DNA of 64,000 nucleotides from assembly GCA_949316235.1 (NCBI GenBank), contig OX438750.1, positions 1,316,501 to 1,380,500 of the forward strand, given 5' to 3'. Below, in pieces: positions 1 to 11,100 of this stretch; positions within the stretch are counted from its first letter, which is position 1, and each line of letters opens with the position of its first letter. The DNA is from Oegoconia quadripuncta (taxonomy: Eukaryota > Arthropoda > Insecta > Lepidoptera > Autostichidae). The translations under genes and the position numbers were made by a program. The notes under the pieces are model-generated. The model saw only the letters and a program-made list of their open reading frames with translations, had not been told where the DNA came from and made no database searches.

Positions 1-560
1 TTTCATTATACTATTTCCATTTCTTTATTTTCTCGATGACAGCTCCTGTAGAATGTAACTGCGCATTTTACGCAAAAATTAACTTTTAAATGCGGGGTAT
101 AAAAAATACGACAACTGCCTAATTTTGTTCCTTTATCCCATATAATATTCATCCAAGACAAATTGAGTCCATAAATGCAGTATTTTTTTTTTAAAGTACG
201 ATAAATAACCAACATTTTAATAAAGTTACTTTCTATGGCAATATGAATAGTGATGTTATGATAGAAATATCTATATTGTATCGATATTGTATATATATAT
301 TTTATACTAGCTGACCTGTTCCTGGTGTTACTCAGGCTGCATATAATATTAATAAAAGATATTCCTCAGTCCCTCTTTCTTAAAGTGATTAGATTACCGA
401 TGCCACTGACATGACAAGTTTTTCTCCCATTGCTAAGCCCCTGTTTAATGTAACATCATAAAACAAGAACTGCGATCGATATCATTACTTATTTAGTCAC
501 AACACTACAACTATCAAATTAGATCTGTCATCGAGAAAATAAAGAAATGGAAATAGTATA
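1..560. repeat. 36-bp inverted repeats flanking ~480 bp
   Basis: Bases 7-42 and 525-560 are perfect reverse complements over 36 bases (right arm starts ctgtcatcgagaaaataaag). The interior is AT-rich without a credible gene; at about 309 there is a piece resembling the start of the RTE-like R elements seen elsewhere. The layout suggests a short foldback or non-autonomous DNA transposon, but no target duplication can be checked because the left arm sits at the window edge. Confidence 0.55.
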
Positions 561-1345
561 GATAAATGAAATAGAAGGTATAGGTAGTTTAATTTTTTTT
601 TTTTTCAAAACTATCATAGAATAAATCGTTAATTGTGTCATTTGACTGTCGCATTTGTAGCCTATTCGCACAATTATATCATTAAATTAAATAAATAAAG
701 AAAACTTGGACAAAATATGGGCTCCAAATAAACGCATAATAGGAACCCTACGAATCACGCCAGTCGCATATCAATTTCCGGCCAAAAAAGAAATTAAACT
801 ACCTAACTATGCCAATAACTTCTATTTCACTTACCTAACATGCCTAAATAAAATTGAAATTCCACAATTTAGACTTGGCAAAGTTAGCACATCCTTTGTG
901 GGACACAGCATACGCTTTTACAATAAAATACCAGAACATGTACTGAGTTTAACAGAGCAGAAATTTAAACGCCACATTAAAGAAACTCTGTGTAAGAAGG
1001 GTTATTACAGGATAGATGATTATTTAGGCGATAAGGAGGTCTGGTGTTAGCTGGTCGTTATGTTAATTGCTATTGTTTTGTAATATGTAATATAAGATGT
1101 AGTATTGTTGTAAGGATGGAGACTAGTTGAAAAGATGTGTTGTTGCGGAGTTTCTTGTCGCTTCTTCTCCCTAACCATAACACCTTGTGAAGCGATGTAG
1201 TTAAAAAAAAGAAAAATAGCATGTTGACTTTCAATAAGTGATATTTTTGTATCCTACATTGAATAAAATATTTTTGATTTTGATTTTGATTTTGCCCAAT
1301 TTTTTTTCCTCACGATAAAAAAAAACTCATCCGGTATATTGCGAA
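561..1345. mobile_element. MITE family M2, split by a LINE-A insertion
   Basis: The ends carry a gaaatagaaggtat-type motif (at about 568, and as its complement near 815-835). The interior matches the copy at 23735-24433 in reverse order, including the shared ataggaaccctacgaat segment. Bases 845-1292 are a LINE-A 3' end inserted in it; after the insertion the shared sequence resumes (ctcatccggtat). Superfamily not determined. Confidence 0.6.
845..1292 (+). mobile_element. LINE-A 3' end (Jockey-like non-LTR retrotransposon), 5'-truncated
   Basis: About 200 bp encode the last residues of the reverse-transcriptase ORF, including [11 protein letters not shown] and [20 protein letters not shown], with the stop at 1048-1050. 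The 3'UTR is nearly identical to 21761-22003 and ends in repeats of GATTTT. TGCC occurs on both sides (841-844 and 1293-1296), a plausible 4-bp target duplication. Too truncated to move by itself. Confidence 0.85.
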
Positions 1346-1595
1346 TAAACGCTAATATTTGTGATATCTCTGAACACCCAATTTGGGATAAAGGACGTGA
1401 GGTTTGAAAATACATTGAAAATTTTTAAAACACCCGAAAAAAACAAATGATTATAATGGTGTCAGATGTAGCAAGATGAAACGTAGTGTGTATATTCTCT
1501 TGGACACTGATTTTCAGTTATACCCAAGGAGAACATGCGTAGATTATGATATCATCCAAATAAATAAAAGCTAAAACAGCTTCGAAATGTTTTAA
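1346..1595. other. no gene seen
   Basis: AT-rich DNA without a supported ORF. It holds a short motif (gatatctctgaacacccaat) that recurs in related form near 25670, 30750 and 52790, so probably old repeat sequence. Confidence 0.4.
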
Positions 1596-1920
1596 CCGCC
1601 TCCGTGGCTCAATGTAAACAACATTGGGTTTACGATTTGGAGGTCACGGGTTCGATCCCTAGCGGGGTACATGTTTAAGTACTCAGTTTGGTTGGTGTAG
1701 GGCATTTAAATCTCCGCCTGGCTAGCTACCACCATCTTATCGAAATCTGCCACTAAGCAGCAATGTTAATAGCATTGTGTTCCGGTTGTCAGAGATAAAA
1801 TAGCCAGTCCCCCAAAGGTGTTGGGGTTTCCGGGTCAGTACGCTTCCACCTTCGACCTCATCTTCACTTAACCTCAGTTGTAACTGAGGTCAATTACCAA
1901 CCCGTTGTGCATAAAAAAAA
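1596..1920 (+). repeat. SINE-A, full-length tRNA-derived SINE
   Basis: The tRNA-like head starts ccgcctccgtggctcaatg, with an A-box-like TGGCTCAATGTA and a B box GGTTCGATCCC, followed by a shared tRNA-unrelated body and a short A-rich tail. At least 15 other copies, whole or partial, occur in this window in both orientations. It would be transcribed by RNA polymerase III from the internal boxes and mobilised by a LINE in trans (family knowledge). Confidence 0.85.
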
Positions 1921-2059
1921 TGTAAGGCGGCCAACTTTATGAAAAGTCAATTCGGAACATTTGACCATTTGTGCGTATTTTTTGTGTGAATCACGAGCTA
2001 ATGAAGGCTGGAATGTTTACCCTAAAATAAAATATAGATAGATAGATAAAGCGTTTATT

Positions 2060-2345
2060 TGCATATTACAGAAACGCATACAAAAATATGTGTTCCAAAA
2101 AAATTATATAATTTTGAAATCATACCCTCAACAAGTACACTCTTGTTTTCAATAATTGAAGAATTATCCTGTGCGTTTCTTGCGCCTCTTCGTTTCCCAC
2201 AGATGATTTCCCTTTCCGAAGCGGTAGTAGTCAGTATGTACCGACTGACAGATAAATGCAACAAATCCTTTCATTTCCAGTAGATTTAAATTGACATTCA
2301 ATTAATGATGACATGTCTTGAACTAAGACATGTATCTAAATACTT
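2060..2345 (+). mobile_element. LINE-J 3' end
   Basis: Shares the block tttcttgcgcc...ccgaagcggtagtag...atttaaattgacattca with copies at 18655-18830 and 24658-24870. Such blocks are 3'UTRs of lepidopteran non-LTR elements. No coding part remains here. Confidence 0.55.
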
Positions 2346-2927
2346 GAAGTTTAAACAAGTCACAGAAATGGGACACACCGGATCGCATTTAAGATGTTTT
2401 GCGGGACTATTTCACGAATTTTTCTTGTTTTAAGTTAATATTATTTGACATCCTAGTAAATAAACGTTATTATTCAGTTGACGAATTTCTCAATGATAAC
2501 TTGTAGTATTATTATTGACCATTATTTAATTATTGTATTGTACGCCTAATGGGCAAGTTACATTGGACATTCCATTGATCTGACATCTGTATCCTTTTTA
2601 TCACATGTAACTTCACAATAAGTGATTTGAATTGAATTGAATTGAATGATTTAGCTTTTGTTTGGGCTACAGCTCGTAACTGTATGTATGCATCTATGCT
2701 AGTAAATAAATTAACAATTTACAGCTAGTGTGATAGAAGTCGAACGCTAACCTGTTGGGACGTTATGTCCTTGCTCGATTATCAGGCGGTTGACCTTTTG
2801 CAAAACGAAATGTACCTGCAGTGTCTTTAGACAGGTTTTTAATGAAAAAAGAACACACAGAATGCTTTCCCTGAAACTGGTCTCGCCAGGTTCTGATGTC
2901 GGTGACCTTTTGAAATCCATAGACACT
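2346..2927. other. no gene seen; a LINE-like tail
   Basis: AT-rich. Tandem TTGAA units near 2625-2645 after an AATAAG-rich stretch look like the tail of a non-LTR element 3' end. No ORF with protein-family features. Confidence 0.35.
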
Positions 2928-3113
2928 AGCTTTCCGCCCACGGCTTCGTCTGCGTGGAATAACTTTATCACGGGAACTTAAACAATATCCTATGTCTTAA
3001 TCCAGGCTATGTTAACATATACCAAATTTCATCCAAATCCTTTCATCGGTTTTGCCGTGATTGAACAACAAATAAACAAACATCCAAACTTTCACATTTA
3101 TAATATTAGTTAG
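2928..3113 (+). mobile_element. R element (RTE-like 3' end)
   Basis: Begins agctttccgcccacggcttc and ends ttcacatttataatatta, with the intermediate ccaaatttcatccaaatcc and ttgccgtgattgaacaac blocks. The same block order recurs at about ten places here and is very common in Lepidoptera, where I associate it with RTE-clade 3' ends (association from memory, not verified). Confidence 0.65.
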
Positions 3114-3204
3114 ATTTATGATGAAGAAAGTAGATTCTCCAAATTGCAAAACTTGCGATAGAGTGGAAGATGTTCAACATATATTGATGGAATGTGTCAA
3201 GAAT

Positions 3205-3611
3205 GAAAAGTCAAAGTCAAAAATGCTTTATTTTGTAGGTACACAGAGTAGGTACACTTAAAATGGTAAATTTTACATTTTATAAGCTACTGCTTGTTCA
3301 AAATGTAATTTTCCTCTGAGAAGAACAAGCAAGAAACTCGAGAGGTTGCTCTCTTAAAATCAGACTTTGATTTTACATAAAGGTTTTTATATTTCATTAT
3401 TAATTGTGAAATAGCCTGGCTTGCGAACGATCTGATTAGGTCCAGGGATGATTATCATTTAAATAGTCTGATATTTTGTAATATATTTTGTTAATAAGTA
3501 GTATCTTTAAATTTATTGAGAGGAAGATTTTGTATATCAACTGGAACCTTATTGAAAAAGCGTATACTGAACCCTTTGAATGAATTACTGACTTTGCGGA
3601 GGCGACTTATG
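3205..3611 (-). mobile_element. LINE-B-like 3' end
   Basis: On the minus strand the end of an RT ORF is readable ([20 protein letters not shown]), followed by a 3'UTR with gagtttcttgcttgttcttc and a tail of GACTTT units. Same family as the fragments at 33478-33672 and 36331-36863, but more diverged. Confidence 0.7.
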
Positions 3612-3830
3612 TGACTATATGTTGAGACGAGTGTTAAGTATGAATGTAGAGGGACACAGAGGTAGAGGAAGACGAAAGGTGTGGGTAGACTGCGTGAGGA
3701 ATGATATGTGTGTGAAAGGGGTGAGTACGGAGATGACGGCTGATAGAGGAGAATGGAAGAGGATGACATGTTGTGCCGACGCTAAGGGAAGGAAAATGAT
3801 GAGTGAGAATCACCCCTGAGTTTACATTCA
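3612..3830 (+). mobile_element. RTE-like LINE ORF remnant
   Basis: Encodes EGHRGRGRRKVWVDCVRNDM followed by DRGEWKRMTCCADAKGRKMM. The glycine/arginine motif followed by a tryptophan, then DR..W..., is the usual C-terminus of a lepidopteran RTE-type reverse-transcriptase ORF. It abuts LINE-B in opposite orientation. Confidence 0.65.
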
Positions 3831-4179
3831 CAACTGATTAGTGCTATTTTGTTTGTGTCAACCATCAGAATTATTTATTTGCTCAAAACACGGTATACAA
3901 TGATGACAAGGGAAAAAAATCTTGCGGTCTATACGCTGCTGTAGTATAGTACCTAAAAGTTTCCGCCTTCCTGTATGTTTTGAGGAAAATAACCGCAGAG
4001 CCTTGAAATTAGTATAATTTTCCCATTAATTCCGTTCTAGAATACATAACAAACATTAGGATTAGGTGAATCGGGTAAATCCCAGATATACGTTTCCAAA
4101 TGCATCATATAATGTATACCAATACAGGTAATTCCTTTAGGGGAAAATTACTATATTATTACTTGAAATTGTAGGTTAT
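3831..4179. other. no gene seen
   Basis: AT-rich sequence with no supported ORF, RNA gene or recognisable repeat. Confidence 0.35.
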
Positions 4180-4334
4180 GGTGTCGATTCGGATGTACAC
4201 CAACTAAACTAAACTAAAACCTGTTTTAAAGTAGTACTGTCTCTTTCTCCCTGGAACAGTACGATGCGACGGCACCACTCCAAAACTGGTTTTAGTTTAG
4301 TTTAGTTTAGTTGGTGTACATCCGAATCGACACC
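4180..4334. mobile_element. Foldback element (155 bp)
   Basis: The first ~45 bases (ggtgtcgattcggatgtaca...) are the reverse complement of the last ~47. The arms contain CTAAA repeats, three units on the left and four on the right, and differ only by that unit. The ~60-bp loop is unrelated. No clear target duplication. Size and symmetry fit a MITE of unknown superfamily. Confidence 0.7.
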
Positions 4335-4504
4335 AATGTGAACTTTATTTTGCCAACCATCTTTTTCTAACATTTTGATATTCGTAAATGATCCATGTAT
4401 AGAAAAAGTGATCAAGGAAACTTGCAATATTTTTGAAAGATGCGGCTTTTGGCCTCAAATTTAGGGGGTTTCTTATACACTGACTGGCTATGACTGACTA
4501 TGTT

Positions 4505-4592
4505 AGCACTTGACCTCAATCACACCTGATGGTGAAGATGAGGCCGAAGGTGGAAGCGTGACCCGGAAACCCAAATATTTGGGGAACTGGCT
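4505..4592 (-). repeat. SINE-A 3' part
   Basis: Matches the body of SINE-A (cacttgacctcaatcacacc ... ggggaactggct) in reverse; the tRNA-like head is missing. Confidence 0.75.
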
Positions 4593-4688
4593 TTTAGGGT
4601 ACATCTTTTTATTATACCTGTAAATATATAGTTGTAACTTATTAGATTAAGAGGGTTGGATCCGTCCAGAGGTTGTGTCGTGTCGTTG

Positions 4689-4826
4689 TTATGCACTACG
4701 GGTTGGTACTTGACCTCAATCACATCTGATGTAAGGGAAGATGAAGTCGTCGGTGGAAGCTTACTGACCCGGAAACCCTAATATTTGGGGAACTGGCTAT
4801 CAGATCTCTGACAATGCTATTAACAT
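4689..4826 (-). repeat. SINE-A partial
   Basis: Second reverse SINE-A fragment, from the A-rich tail side to the acaatgctattaacat block, 3'-complete and head-truncated. Confidence 0.75.
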
Positions 4827-5086
4827 ATAGAAAGAATGAGAGAGTCCGACAGACAGACATGGCGAAACTATAATGGTTTCGTTTATGCCTTCGGCTACAG
4901 AACCCTAAAAACAGATTCCAAGAGTACAAAGAAAAATGTCCCAATTAATTTTTAATGTCTTTTTTTACAGGATTGGACTAATAAAATGCGTCGAATGTAA
5001 ACGAACATTGAACTCGGCTGAGACTAATGTTGATAGAAGTGACGTGACGTTATAATTGTAGTGTCGATAATTAAATATAAGTCACA

Positions 5087-5144
5087 ATGTATAAGTTCGG
5101 TGTGTTTCTCCTGTACCTGCTCTTTGTGGAAACCACGTCCCAAG
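5087..5144 (+). CDS. CLIP protease exon 1 (signal peptide)
   Basis: Encodes [19 protein letters not shown], a short basic start and a hydrophobic core, typical of a secretory signal, followed by the donor G/GTTAGT. The exon ends in phase 1. The preceding context is cacaATG with A at -3. No earlier in-frame ATG is plausible. Confidence 0.9.
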
Positions 5145-8100
5145 GTTAGTATTTATACATATTATTATACTAGATTTCTGCCCGCGGCTTCTTTATCGCG
5201 GAAATTTGTTTATCCCGCGGGAACTACTCCCTTTATCGAGATAAAAAAATGTCCTATATTATCCAGAGTATGATCCACCTGTATACCAAATTTCATCCAA
5301 ATCCGTTCATCTGTTTCGCCGTGATTAAGCAACGTTTATTAATTTTATTCTTGCATCAAATATTTGTTTGACAGTAAAAGTTTGTTTTTCTTTGATGTTC
5401 CATTTTTATGTATATTTCTGACATTGATTTATATTGAATCACTAGCTTATCGCCCGCAGCTTCGCCTGCGTGGAATAAGTTTATCGCGGATATGTTTAAT
5501 TTGTTTATCCCGCGGGAACCACTCCCTTTATCGGGATAAAAAATATCCCATATTATCCAGAGTATGATCCACCTATATACAAAATTTCATCCAAATCCGT
5601 TCATCTGTTTCGCCGTGATCAAGCAACAAACAACTTTCACATTTATAACATTTTTTTTTTCTTTATTATATATAGTTTTTTTTCTTTATTATATACAGAA
5701 CTGAAGAATATACAAGGAACTTAATAACTAGATATCTAATAAGATAAAAAAAAATCTAATCTATATCTGTACTACTACCTATTTTACAAAATAAGAGCAC
5801 TTATAAATGTAACATGAACAACTAATCTAAAGAGCTTGTGCCACCTCATCACCTAGTTCAGAAGGTGGCACAGGTTCGACCCGTGTGGGGGAGTGCCCAA
5901 GATGCTGGCTACATTACCTCGGTGGATGGCAATGCTTAACCTTTGAGCAAAATAAGTGCCTGAAACGTCGACTCGTCTGGTCGCCAGTTCGTTATAAAAA
6001 GATAGAGTTCCAGGGCCTCAAGGACCTGGAATCTCAACCCCAAAAGGAAAATTCTATTATTTTTATTTGTGTATGGAATGCGTTTCTTATAATGACATTG
6101 ACATTAATTTAAAGATTTGACATTAATTATGTCAGTTTTTGAACATTTCAACTTTCCTTGCAAATTGGTTTATGGCACACTTTAAAATTATATAATTGTT
6201 TAATAGTAGGTAATCATAATTAAATTTAGATTTTCCAAATTTTGTATGCTCAAAAGACAATGTAATCGACTGAAGCAACGCATCTGTGACGCTTTTGGTG
6301 TTGCGGGTGTCCATGGGCGGCGGTGATTGCTTTCCATCAGGTGACCCGCATGCTCGTTTGCCGCCCTCTCATATAAAAAAAAAAACCCCTATTTATCTTT
6401 GGGGTACCCAAATAAAACCTTAATTATTGTAAATCGGCCCGTTTCAGGGGACCAGTGCTTCAAGGATGGCGTCCCTGGCACCTGCGTCAACCTTCGCGAG
6501 TGTCAGTCGGCGATCGACGACATTAGAAACAGGAAACGACCACAGGTGATGTTTCTCCTTGTTTTTTTAAGATACGTAATCAACAGGAAACCTGTTTCAC
6601 CCTATCCGTCTGTCTGTCCGAGGCTAGCTCAGAGGTGCTTAGTACTAGAAAGCTGTAATTTGGCATGGTATGTACTGGGATGGTAAGGAAATAATAATTA
6701 GGCAAGTGAAATAGAAGGTATTGGCATAGGTAGTTTAATTATTTATTTTCAAATCCATTTCCAATTTAACCGCCTCCGTGGCTCAATGTAAACAACATTG
6801 AGTTTACGATTCGGAGGTCGCGGGTTCAATCCCCAGCGGGGTACATGTTTAAGTACTCTGTTTGGTTGGTGGTAGGGCATTTTAAATGTCCGCCTGGCTA
6901 GTTACTGCCAGTAGAAAAGTAATATGTAGGTAAGGTAGTTGGATGCTTGAATAATTGCCTTATCAAATTGGCAGGCGTTAGCGCCGTGACACCTGTATTG
7001 TTTATTTATCTTTTAGTTTCTGGTAGATCACAGTTATCTAGCTATTTTAAATCTTTAAGATCATTATTGTACCTGCCTATCACAAAGAAATAAATGAATA
7101 TGAGAATGAATGCTGCCAGCCTACTCGGGACCCTTCCGACCTGGGACAATTTTGTTATTTATAAATATTTTTATCTAATTCAGTATTTTATTCAGGTATA
7201 ATCTTTTGTTATTAGCTATAGGTTCTTATTAATAGACAAGTAATAATATTAACTTCTTACCTATGAAATTGGCGTTCTGTATGAAGAATTTCATTAAGAC
7301 TGTTTTCTCCATTCAAACATTTTTGATTTTTTTTTGGGAACGGCAAATTCAAATTTAGCTAAACTTTGTGTGTATTATCGGATAACATTAAGTTAAGAGG
7401 CTGACAGCAGCCAATTGCGTTGAAAGATTATCATTTTTTGTAAAGCATATAGCTCGTATCATTATAAAAAAAGTTATAGGTAAAATTGATCATATTTCTG
7501 ACATGATTCATGTTTTCAAAACATAATTACACAATCTTCTCTCGATAGAATTTAATTGCAAAGTAGCATCTAAAAATGCATGAAATCTTATTTTTCTCAG
7601 ATATGCATTCACTAACATAAATGATATTTTGTACAATATTGTGTCGTATATGTTACTAAAACAAATTCATGTTTTAGATTTTCAATAATGCGTCTATTTT
7701 AATTGAAATAATTAATTTTGTGATTTGCACTTACGCCCTATAATTCTAAGTAACGCTTTCTCTGTTACTCGTACTCAATGCGACAGTGATCGCTTAGGCG
7801 CGTTGCTGGATGGACCTGTGTTGTGCGCTGAGACGCTCTCCCAAATATTCGAACTTTTTTTCATATTCATATTCAGGACTTTCTTTTTCTTGTTTTGTTT
7901 ATTTAATTAGGGTAAAATTTTGTATGTGTGTAAATAATTTTATTTATTAGGTAGGTAATCACAGTTGTAAATAAATAAGTTGGTAAAGTTAATAATAGAA
8001 AATGGACTCGAAAAAAAAACAAAACCGAAGAAACGGCAATATAAAAGAAATCAGAAACACATGATGGAGGTTGTAAAGTAAGTATAATAAAATATTATAT

Positions 8101-11100
8101 CTCTTTTTAATTAATTAAGTATGTACATGAAACACCAAATTTATAAAACGCAACCATAATTATGTTTTCACTATTTTGTAGTTGCGTCTACTGATACGGG
8201 ATGTATAGGTACCTTTTTTCGTCACCGCTTATGTAAGACGTTTGGCTCAGTCGACTTGGGCTTGTCGCTTGAATTTCGTCGTGCTGGATCGATCCCAGTA
8301 CTTTTCTTGTCTTTTTTATTTTATTTGCTTTTATTTATTGTATGTCTAAATAAATCCTGTAATCTTTTTTTACATGTCTAAGTGATATTTATCAAAAATT
8401 TCATTTTTGTGCATGGCTGTGTACTCATTATATATTCCTAGGTGCTGACGTACTACAATTCTTTGATTTTCAGTTCTAAAAATCATTTGGGCCCTGAAGA
8501 GTCATCAACCGGACTTGTTTTGCAAGAGTGAGTAAAATTATTATTTTTACCAGTATCTAGGATTTCTGAAATAGATAATAGGCAATATTGTTATTTTTGA
8601 CCAAAAACAAACCTTGTCGAAAGAAATATGTAAAGGTCATCATAAAACAAAAGCATAACTTTGAGATTTTTATAAAATGATTGCCAATGGGACATATAAT
8701 AAAAATTATATAAAAAAAAAACAAATAAATTCCTTTCAACCGCTAAAATAATCTATTGAGAATTACCATAGACTTACGAAAATCACAGATTCGGCCATCA
8801 TAATATATAAGGTCTAACAAAATTAACCCGACAAACGTTGCAGAGTGTATGTATAGGATGTACCTATTACGAAAAAAATAAAAAATAAAACATTAAAGTT
8901 AACAGATTTTATTCAAAAAGTTTTCCTGAAGTGTTTCAATAATATTATCTTTTAATGACAGGTACGACATTGAGGCACAAGGTGTTCAGAAAAAAAAAAA
9001 GATGAAGAGGTATGTACTAACTAATGGCTTAGTAACCTGAATGGTCAACTAAATGTCAAACTAACGTCAAATGCGCTATATAATATATGAAATAAAAGAC
9101 AAAAACTAATTCCTGACTACGGAAAATATGAGTAAAAAGTATTTTGTTCGTGATGACCGCCTTATTGTCTTGTTTTTTGAGAAACACTTAGGCCAAAGAC
9201 GAAATAATAATAATAATGGGCCGTAGTCGGTAAATATAATATTAACTAATAAAATAATAACGAAAGTTTTCTGTTTCAGACTTATCAGATTACAAGTGAT
9301 CAGAATACGGAATAAGAAATCTGCATCTGTCGGCGGTTTGTAGCCAACTCGCATTTTTATAAAAAATTGCAAGAAATTTGAACGGACCTCTTGGCTGTAA
9401 TCTGAATACTATCGATTTAATAAACGAAAAACAACATAGGCTCATCTCTAAATTTACTTTCGTGTGTAGAATGTGCAATTTAAAGTTTCATATAGAAAAT
9501 GATTATCCGGAGGATGATTACTTAGATGTCAATAGTTGTGCCATAGCAGGCATAATATCTATTGGTGGTGGTCATTCACATTTGAAAGAGTTTTCTACGG
9601 CAATAAATCTACCTCTTATTTCAAATAAAAAATGCCAAACCCAACATGACGTTCTGTCCAGAAATTGGCAAAGGGTTGCTCAAGAAACTATGAAGAAAGC
9701 AGGGGAAAAAGAAAGAAATTTTGCGATAGCAGAAGGAAGCCTTAGGAAAAACGGTATACCGATAATTGATGTGATTGCTGATGGATGCTATTCCAAAAAG
9801 CTGATGATACACAATTTACGGCTGAATTAGCAGCAGCTTTCGACGTTAGCGTCAAAACAATATTGGTCAATTTGCGTCAAATTGGCAAGGTAAAAAAGCT
9901 TGACAAATGGGTGCCCCACGAACTCAATGATCATTATACCTAACTATTATTGTATAGCATATAAATTGTATTGTATTCTCATTATATATAATAGTGTATA
10001 TTTATCTCTAAAGAACATTCTGCTCTGGTTTTTTATTTCATACTTTTCAGTTATTATAATATTGCAGTAGTTTAATTAAATTATTTTTTCCGGGTTTTTT
10101 GAAGTCGTTTTTTTTAAATCCTTTTTTATTTAATTCTTTTTAGTGTCTGGTCAGACATTACAAAATAATAAAATATATTAATTGACCAATATGGGCAGGC
10201 TTACGAAAGGTGCTGCTCGTTTAAAGAACTGTCGGTCAAAAGAAACCGAAACTGAAAGGGTACTACGGCTTGAAAAAAATGCCTCACGGAACGCAATTTC
10301 GCGTTCCCAGGAGACGCCCGAAGCTCGCCGAGTACGTCTAGTAGCTATGAAAGATTACGTTAAATCACGTATTCGCCAGGAAACTCCAGAACAGAACGAG
10401 CATAGACTCGGTTTTATACACGATCGGCTTGCCGAGGAGTCCGCTGAGCAGCGTGAGCGCAGGCACGGCCTTATAATCACGTAAATCGGCCTAAAAATGT
10501 CGGACTAATCGATGTACATACATAAAGATTACAGAACCTCCTCCTTTTTTGAAGTTGGTTAAAAAAAGTTATTAGTATTTATCCGTGGTTGCTAATCTCC
10601 ATGATAATTTTTGTGCGATGGCGAACCTTCTCGCTCCTACAGGTTAGGTGGGCACTTGGGGTATACCAGCTCGACCTGATGATCTTCGATTTGTCATATT
10701 TATTGTTGATAATCACACCGACGTAAATCGGCTTAAAAATCTCGGACTAATCGATGTACATACATAAATAATACAGAACCTCCTCCTTTTTTGAAGTCGG
10801 TTAAAAAAAGTTATTAGTATTTATCCGTGGTTGCTAATCTCCATGATAATTTTTGTGCGATGGCGAACCTTCTCGCTCCTACAGGTTAGGTGGGCACTTG
10901 GGGTATACCAGCTCGACCTGATGATCTTCGATTTGTCATATTTATTGTTGATAATCACACCGACGTAAATCGGCTTAAAAATCTCGGACTAATCGATGTA
11001 CATACATAAATAATACAGAACCTCCTCCTTTTTTGAAGTCGGTTAAAAAAAGTTATTAGTATTATCCGTGGTTGCTAATCTCCATGATAATTTTTGTGCG

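Noticed and set aside
1596..1690. tRNA gene
   Set aside because: A and B boxes are present, but no cloverleaf with paired acceptor stem, and the same sequence leads a dispersed SINE. The same applies to all SINE-A, SINE-B and SINE-C heads.
5061..5273. Open frame covering exon 1 of the protease in another phase
   Set aside because: It reads through the donor into an R element; the signal-peptide frame from 5087 fits the splice phases.
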